A stretch of 36,621 nucleotides of DNA from Butyricicoccus pullicaecorum (GTDB lineage: Bacteria; Bacillota; Clostridia; Oscillospirales; Butyricicoccaceae), in assembly GCA_021531865.1 (NCBI GenBank), contig JAFBIW010000019.1:1-36621 (forward strand), in the 5' to 3' direction. Numbering within the stretch: the stretch's first letter is position 1; each line of letters starts with the position of its first letter. The notes under the pieces were generated by a model. That model searched no databases, had not been told where the DNA came from, and saw only the letters and a program-made list of their open reading frames with translations. The position numbers and the translations under genes were made by a program. Below, piece after piece: positions 33,871-36,621 of this stretch.

Positions 33871-34982
33871 TGGACATGAGAACATATACAGAAGAACTTT
33901 TACTTAGAATATGCCAAAAACTTCAACTCACTCCAAGTTTGTATGAACAAGCAACAGATCGATACGAAACTATTGCAAAAATAATTACGAAAGACGACGC
34001 TTTTCAGAAGATAGACCTTAATGTATATCCTCAGGGGTCTTTTAGACTAAAGACTACCGTAAAGCCTCTTAGCAGCGAAGAATATGATCTGGATTTTGTT
34101 GCAGAACTCCCAGCTGATTCTGCGATGACTCCTCACCAACTATATGATCATGTATTTAGAATCCTTTCTAGTGACGGAATACATGACAAAATGGTGGAAA
34201 AGAAAAAGCGTTGCATACGAGTAAATTATGCAAACGATTTTCACATGGACATTATGCCGGGAAAGCTTGTTAATCCTGAAACCCATGAAATCGTTGTACC
34301 AGATAAAGAATTGAAAAATTGGTATCATCACAGCAACCCAATTGGGTTTGCCGAGTGGTTTGAAAAACAAGCTCGTACTCAAATCTTACATGAGATGAGT
34401 GAACAAAGGGCGCAATTCCAAGTCGAGAAAGTATCTGAGCAAGAAGTTGCTAAACGGCTAGAACCACTTCGGCGAGCCGTTCAGTTAGTAAAAAGATATC
34501 GTGATATATACTGTGATAAAACTCATAGCGAACCAGTTAGAAGTATTGTGATTTGCACATTGATGGGGCGCATTACCAGTTTTACGGGCGACACCTTACA
34601 AATTATCGCTTCTTTTTGTACTTATGTAAATAAATTAATTGCTGCTAGTCATGGAAAACCATTTCCAGTAAGAAATCCGGTAGTAGATGAGCTACTGACT
34701 GAAAAGTGGGAAGAAGGGTCTAACTATCAAGATTTTGTGGATATGATGAAGGCATTAACTAAAGATGTGGATGAGTTGACTCAATATGGAATCAATAAAG
34801 ATATCAATCAGGTGGTAAAGAGAATGTTTGGAGAGACCATTACAGACTCTGCAATCAAAGAATATGCAGCGGTATTAAATGAATCTCGAAATGCAGGGAG
34901 CTTGTCAGTTTCTTCTGCAGGGACACTAAACACAAAGAATTCAGGTGTCTCTGTAAAGAAAAATACATTTTTTGGCGGGTAA
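33870..34982 (+). CDS. cdnE-like: CD-NTase (cyclic oligonucleotide synthase) of CBASS
   Basis: A 370-residue nucleotidyltransferase of the cGAS/DncV-like class. The helix-turn motif is QGSF (55-58), the metal-binding Asp pair is D73 and D75 in EYDLDF, and the third Asp is D127 in FHMDIMPG, so the active site is complete. On sensing phage it would make a cyclic di- or trinucleotide; which one cannot be read from the sequence. The ATG at 33870 overlaps the effector stop (TAATG) with AGGAG just before it; ATG 33876 is equally possible. The short C-terminus (SSAGTLNTKNSGVSVKKNTF then FGG) ends in Gly-Gly, which fits conjugation by the E2-like partner. Confidence 0.9.
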   Translation: MDMRTYTEELLLRICQKLQLTPSLYEQATDRYETIAKIITKDDAFQKIDLNVYPQGSFRLKTTVKPLSSEEYDLDFVAELPADSAMTPHQLYDHVFRILSSDGIHDKMVEKKKRCIRVNYANDFHMDIMPGKLVNPETHEIVVPDKELKNWYHHSNPIGFAEWFEKQARTQILHEMSEQRAQFQVEKVSEQEVAKRLEPLRRAVQLVKRYRDIYCDKTHSEPVRSIVICTLMGRITSFTGDTLQIIASFCTYVNKLIAASHGKPFPVRNPVVDELLTEKWEEGSNYQDFVDMMKALTKDVDELTQYGINKDINQVVKRMFGETITDSAIKEYAAVLNESRNAGSLSVSSAGTLNTKNSGVSVKKNTFFGG

Positions 34983-34991
34983 TAAAACAAA

Positions 34992-35426
34992 ATGGGATAC
35001 CAACGCTTTTTTCAAAAAAAGCACTACACCTTTCCAGAATTGCTACAACACTGTCAGGAAGTTAAACGCTCGTTTCCGACCGCACAAACAAAATTTTGTT
35101 CTGGAAAAGTAGAATTGCTTCTTAAACTAAAGCCAACCTCCGCATCAATTGAGTACGAAATAAAACTTGTTGCCAGGAAAAACAAAAAATCGGTAGATAT
35201 TTTCGTTGTTAATCCTAGGATTGAACGATATGAAAATAAGCGAAGAGTCCCTCATATGTATTCTGACGGCTCTTTGTGTCTTTACTACCCCAAATATAAC
35301 GAATGGAGCTACACAGATTCTTGGGCAGAAACCTTAATCCCTTGGACATCCCTCTGGCTATTTTATTATGAAATATGGATTGAAACTGGCGAATGGCTAG
35401 GTGGTGGAATACATCTGGCCAAGTAA
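34992..35426 (+). CDS. E2-like protein of short type II CBASS
   Basis: A 144-residue protein with an E2 (ubiquitin-conjugating-like) core. The likely catalytic Cys is C96 in MYSDGSLCLYYP, which matches the E2 pattern of Pro/His-rich strand then DGxLCL. The end WTSLWLFYYEIWIETGEWLG is typical of the E2-only proteins in short type II CBASS. No E1 or JAB protease gene is present, as expected for the short form. It lies nine bases after the CD-NTase stop. It probably transfers or modifies the C-terminus of the CD-NTase to raise its activity; this is known for related systems and inferred here. Confidence 0.85.
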   Translation: MGYQRFFQKKHYTFPELLQHCQEVKRSFPTAQTKFCSGKVELLLKLKPTSASIEYEIKLVARKNKKSVDIFVVNPRIERYENKRRVPHMYSDGSLCLYYPKYNEWSYTDSWAETLIPWTSLWLFYYEIWIETGEWLGGGIHLAK

Positions 35427-35445
35427 GCAATATTTCATCGACACA

Positions 35446-35483
35446 AAGGGCCCCTAGCTAATTGCTAGTGCTGGGGAGCCCTT
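35446..35483. terminator. Two-way terminator between CBASS and the excisionase gene
   Basis: AAGGGC (35446-35451) pairs with GCCCTT (35478-35483), with CCC/GGGG and TAGC/GCTA pairing inside. It lies 20 bases after the E2 stop and 9 bases after the convergent excisionase stop, so it can end both. The T-runs are short. Confidence 0.6.
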
Positions 35484-35491
35484 GCAATTCT

Positions 35492-35710
35492 CTACTCCAC
35501 TTCGTCGTCCAGCCCCTCTGCCTTCAGCCAATCCTCAAAGGACTTTCTGGAGATGCGGATCATGTTGCCGATGCGGATTGCCTTGAACAATCCGGAGTTG
35601 GCGAGTTTATAGGCGGAGGCGCGGCCGATACCGAGAATGGATGCAATGTCACTCACGGTGTATGTTCTGCTTTGGGGCGTTCCTTTTTCGTTGGGTGTGT
35701 TGGTGCTCAT
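35492..35710 (-). CDS. xis: Excisionase (Xis), HTH_17 type
   Basis: A 72-residue DNA-binding protein. After a polar start (MSTNTPNEKGTPQSRTYT), the excisionase winged helix follows: VSDIASILGIGRASAYKLAN, then GLFKAIRIGNMIRISRKSFE. It bends the attachment site so that an integrase can cut the element out. The ATG at 35710 has GGAGG 8 bases upstream. An integrase gene normally follows xis on the same strand, but here the CBASS operon lies in that place, reading the other way. The 227 bases from here to the tRNA fragment contain no gene; they should hold Xis and integrase binding sites. Confidence 0.85.
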   Translation of the reverse strand: MSTNTPNEKGTPQSRTYTVSDIASILGIGRASAYKLANSGLFKAIRIGNMIRISRKSFEDWLKAEGLDDEVE

Positions 35711-35937
35711 AAGATTATCCTCCATCTGTGCTAACAGCATTTTGAAATGGCCCCCGAAAACCCTTCGTTACAAGGGGTTCCTGCTAATACCTTGCTAATA
35801 CGACATTTGAAAAGCTGTTGTAAGGCAGCATATTTCAGGGGAATTTGTGCAAATTGACCTGCCTCCAGGCAGCACAATTTGAGAAGAAACAATACAGGAA
35901 GATATGACATGAACAATTTACGAAATGGTACGCCGTA

Positions 35938-35982
35938 CTCCTAAGCGTGGGGTCGGGGGTTCAAGTTCCTTTTGCGACGCCA
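35938..35982 (+). other. 3' part of a tRNA-Arg(CCT) gene: right attachment site
   Basis: From the anticodon loop CTCCTAA (35938-35944; anticodon CCT 35940-35942) the sequence continues with anticodon stem GCGT, variable loop and T-arm GGGGG-TTCAAGT-TCCTT (35955-35971). The acceptor strand TTGCGAC, G and CCA end at 35982. No matching 5' acceptor strand (GTCGCAA) precedes it; upstream bases do not form the D-arm. So this is a displaced 3' end left by integration into the tRNA gene, and the intact copy should lie at the other end of the island. The terminator that follows supports this orientation. Confidence 0.72.
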
Positions 35983-35991
35983 GCTAACAAC

Positions 35992-36030
35992 GCCGAAAGC
36001 CTTTGTTTTCAAGGGTTTTCGGCTTTTTTT
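35992..36030 (+). terminator. Terminator of the former tRNA-Arg gene
   Basis: GCCGAAA (35992-35998) pairs with TTTCGGC (36017-36023), with CCTT/AAGG inside, followed by TTTTTTT. It begins 10 bases after the CCA end of the tRNA fragment, as expected for a tRNA gene. Confidence 0.88.
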
Positions 36031-36300
36031 AAGAAATTCCAGTGTGATTGCTGAGACGAAATAATGTTTTCAAATTTTACTTCAAATTCTGATTTTTGAC
36101 AAGCCCTAAAAAATCGAACTGCAGTGATAAGACAAAAATTTCTGCTAATCATTAGCAGAAAAAGGGCCGTTTTTGCTGATGAAAATGCGCTTCCAGCTAA
36201 TTAGGCGAAAAAACGTGATAAAAACCTTACTAATTCAAAAGGCGGATGTTCCGAGTGCTAAGCCGTTATAAGAAATAAAATTGAATACTACCATGTACAT
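36031..36300. other. AT-rich flanking DNA without a gene; 11-bp inverted repeat
   Basis: This stretch has no plausible gene on either strand. The only clear structure is a near-perfect palindrome, TTTCTGCTAAT-C-ATTAGCAGAAA (36139-36161), which could be a protein-binding site or a remnant of mobile DNA. Confidence 0.45.
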
Positions 36301-36350
36301 AGAGCGTCTATTTGCCCCTGTATCGGGGATGGATAGACGCTCTTTTTTTA
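36301..36350 (+). terminator. Strong hairpin with T-run, possible attenuator
   Basis: AGAGCGTCTAT (36301-36311) pairs with ATAGACGCTCT (36333-36343), with CCCC/GGGG in the loop region, followed by TTTTTTT. No gene on this strand ends just before it, and a gene starts 46 bases after it. It may thus be an attenuator of that gene or end a small RNA. Confidence 0.7.
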
Positions 36351-36395
36351 TGCCCAAAATTCATGGGTAAATCTGAAAGATTGGAGGTTTGATTT

Positions 36396-36494
36396 TTGAG
36401 TAAAATCGTCTATTCCCCAGACAAGCCAAACGACTGCCGCTACTGTCATTTTTGGAAAAACAATAAAACGGGCTGCTGTCTGGGCGAAGAAAAT
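36396..36494 (+). pseudogene. Small Cys-rich mobile-element protein, cut off after 33 codons
   Basis: TTG at 36396 has TTGGAGG (36381-36387) upstream and opens a frame reading SKIVYSPDKPNDCRYCHFW, then KNNKTGCCLGEEN. This matches a small Cys-rich protein family common in clostridial conjugative elements, in which GEEN is followed by a Cys-Tyr-Tyr stretch. Here the sequence changes at 36495 into unrelated DNA that stays open to the window end but lacks the family features. The best reading is interruption by an insertion sequence (see 36500-36621). Function unknown; the Cys pairs suggest metal binding. Confidence 0.55.
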
Positions 36495-36499
36495 GGTGC

Positions 36500-36621
36500 T
36501 GTCAAGAGTTATGCGCAAATTAGTTTGCAGACTCCAGCTGAAAGAGGTCAGCCGGCAATAGAGACGTCTTCCAGAGTTGCCTCTAAGTGCTTCATATTCA
36601 TGTACTTCTTGTTGCCCCACT
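36500..36621 (-). mobile_element. Probable insertion sequence end (partial)
   Basis: At 36500 the sequence TGTCAAGAGTTATGCGC begins. It starts with TG and directly follows the broken Cys-rich gene. On the minus strand a short reading frame enters from the window edge and ends 48 bases before this point, the layout of a transposase or helper gene next to the end of an IS. The IS family could not be set with confidence; IS21-like is a guess. Confidence 0.4.
36548..36621 (-). CDS. C-terminal end of a possible IS-encoded protein (partial)
   Basis: On the minus strand, from 36619, a frame reads WGNKKYMNMKHLEATLEDVS, then IAG and TGA (36550-36548). Only 23 residues are visible. The sequence looks protein-like and ends just inside the presumed IS end, so it is probably the end of a transposase or its ATPase partner. 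It is too short to assign. Confidence 0.35.
   Translation of the reverse strand, partial: WGNKKYMNMKHLEATLEDVSIAG

Noticed and set aside
35881-35982. A complete tRNA-Arg gene
   Set aside because: Only the part from the anticodon loop to CCA fits. No 5' acceptor strand or D-arm is present, so it is a 3' fragment at an attachment site.
1-36621. CRISPR array or cas genes
   Set aside because: No evenly spaced short repeats and no Cas-like protein were seen in any frame.

Overview
The window is most of an integrative and conjugative element of the Tn1549/CTn type (the CD1107-CD1115 gene set known from Clostridioides difficile and many gut Clostridia), with cargo at both ends and flanking DNA on both sides. 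The host is most likely a gut member of the Clostridia (Bacillota). The evidence is AGGAGG-type ribosome sites, MacB-type ABC and OmpR-type two-component genes, an SLH-domain surface protein, and a conjugation set typical of Lachnospiraceae/Oscillospiraceae. I cannot name the genus. The conjugation backbone is visibly GC-rich. The defence-type cargo is AT-rich, so its edges can be seen by base composition.

Layout. 1-205: right end of an IS3-family (IS150-like) element. 376-5705: leftward cargo operon HTH, response regulator, histidine kinase, ABC ATPase, ABC permease. 5812-8064 (+): XRE regulator, probable oriT, MobC and MOBP-type relaxase. 8144-11038 (+, AT-rich): a beta-class DNA methyltransferase overlapping a DGQHR-domain protein, with its own promoter and terminator; this is the best candidate for a poorly described defence or modification module. 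11515-16182 (-): small Cys-rich protein, ArdA-DUF3846 fusion, unknown protein, topoisomerase III. 16213-16540 (+): a small HTH gene with a consensus promoter and a two-way terminator. 16544-32787 (-): the conjugation operon, read from its start: RepA-like/DUF6017, PcfB, VirD4, Maff2 pilin-like protein, SLH surface protein, VirB6, PrgI, VirB4, a stand-alone DpnII/MboI-like nuclease, small unknown protein, C5 methyltransferase, NlpC/P60 hydrolase (split by an in-frame TAG), PP-loop protein, DUF4315 and DUF4366.

33007-35426 (+, AT-rich): a complete three-gene CBASS operon of the short type II (E2-only) form: 2TM-NUDIX effector, CD-NTase, E2-like protein. 35492-35710 (-): an excisionase with no integrase next to it. 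35938-35982: the 3' part of a tRNA-Arg(CCT) gene followed by its terminator, which marks the right attachment end of the island. Beyond this is flanking DNA with a strong hairpin and a small Cys-rich mobile-element gene that appears to be cut by another insertion sequence.

How the parts work together. Relaxase, MobC and oriT start transfer. VirD4/PcfB couple the DNA to the VirB4-VirB6-PrgI-Maff2 channel, and the NlpC/P60 enzyme opens the wall. RepA and TopB would support replication. ArdA and the C5 methyltransferase would protect the incoming DNA from restriction. At least three AT-rich modules (methyltransferase-DGQHR, DpnII-like nuclease, CBASS) make this a defence-carrying conjugative element.
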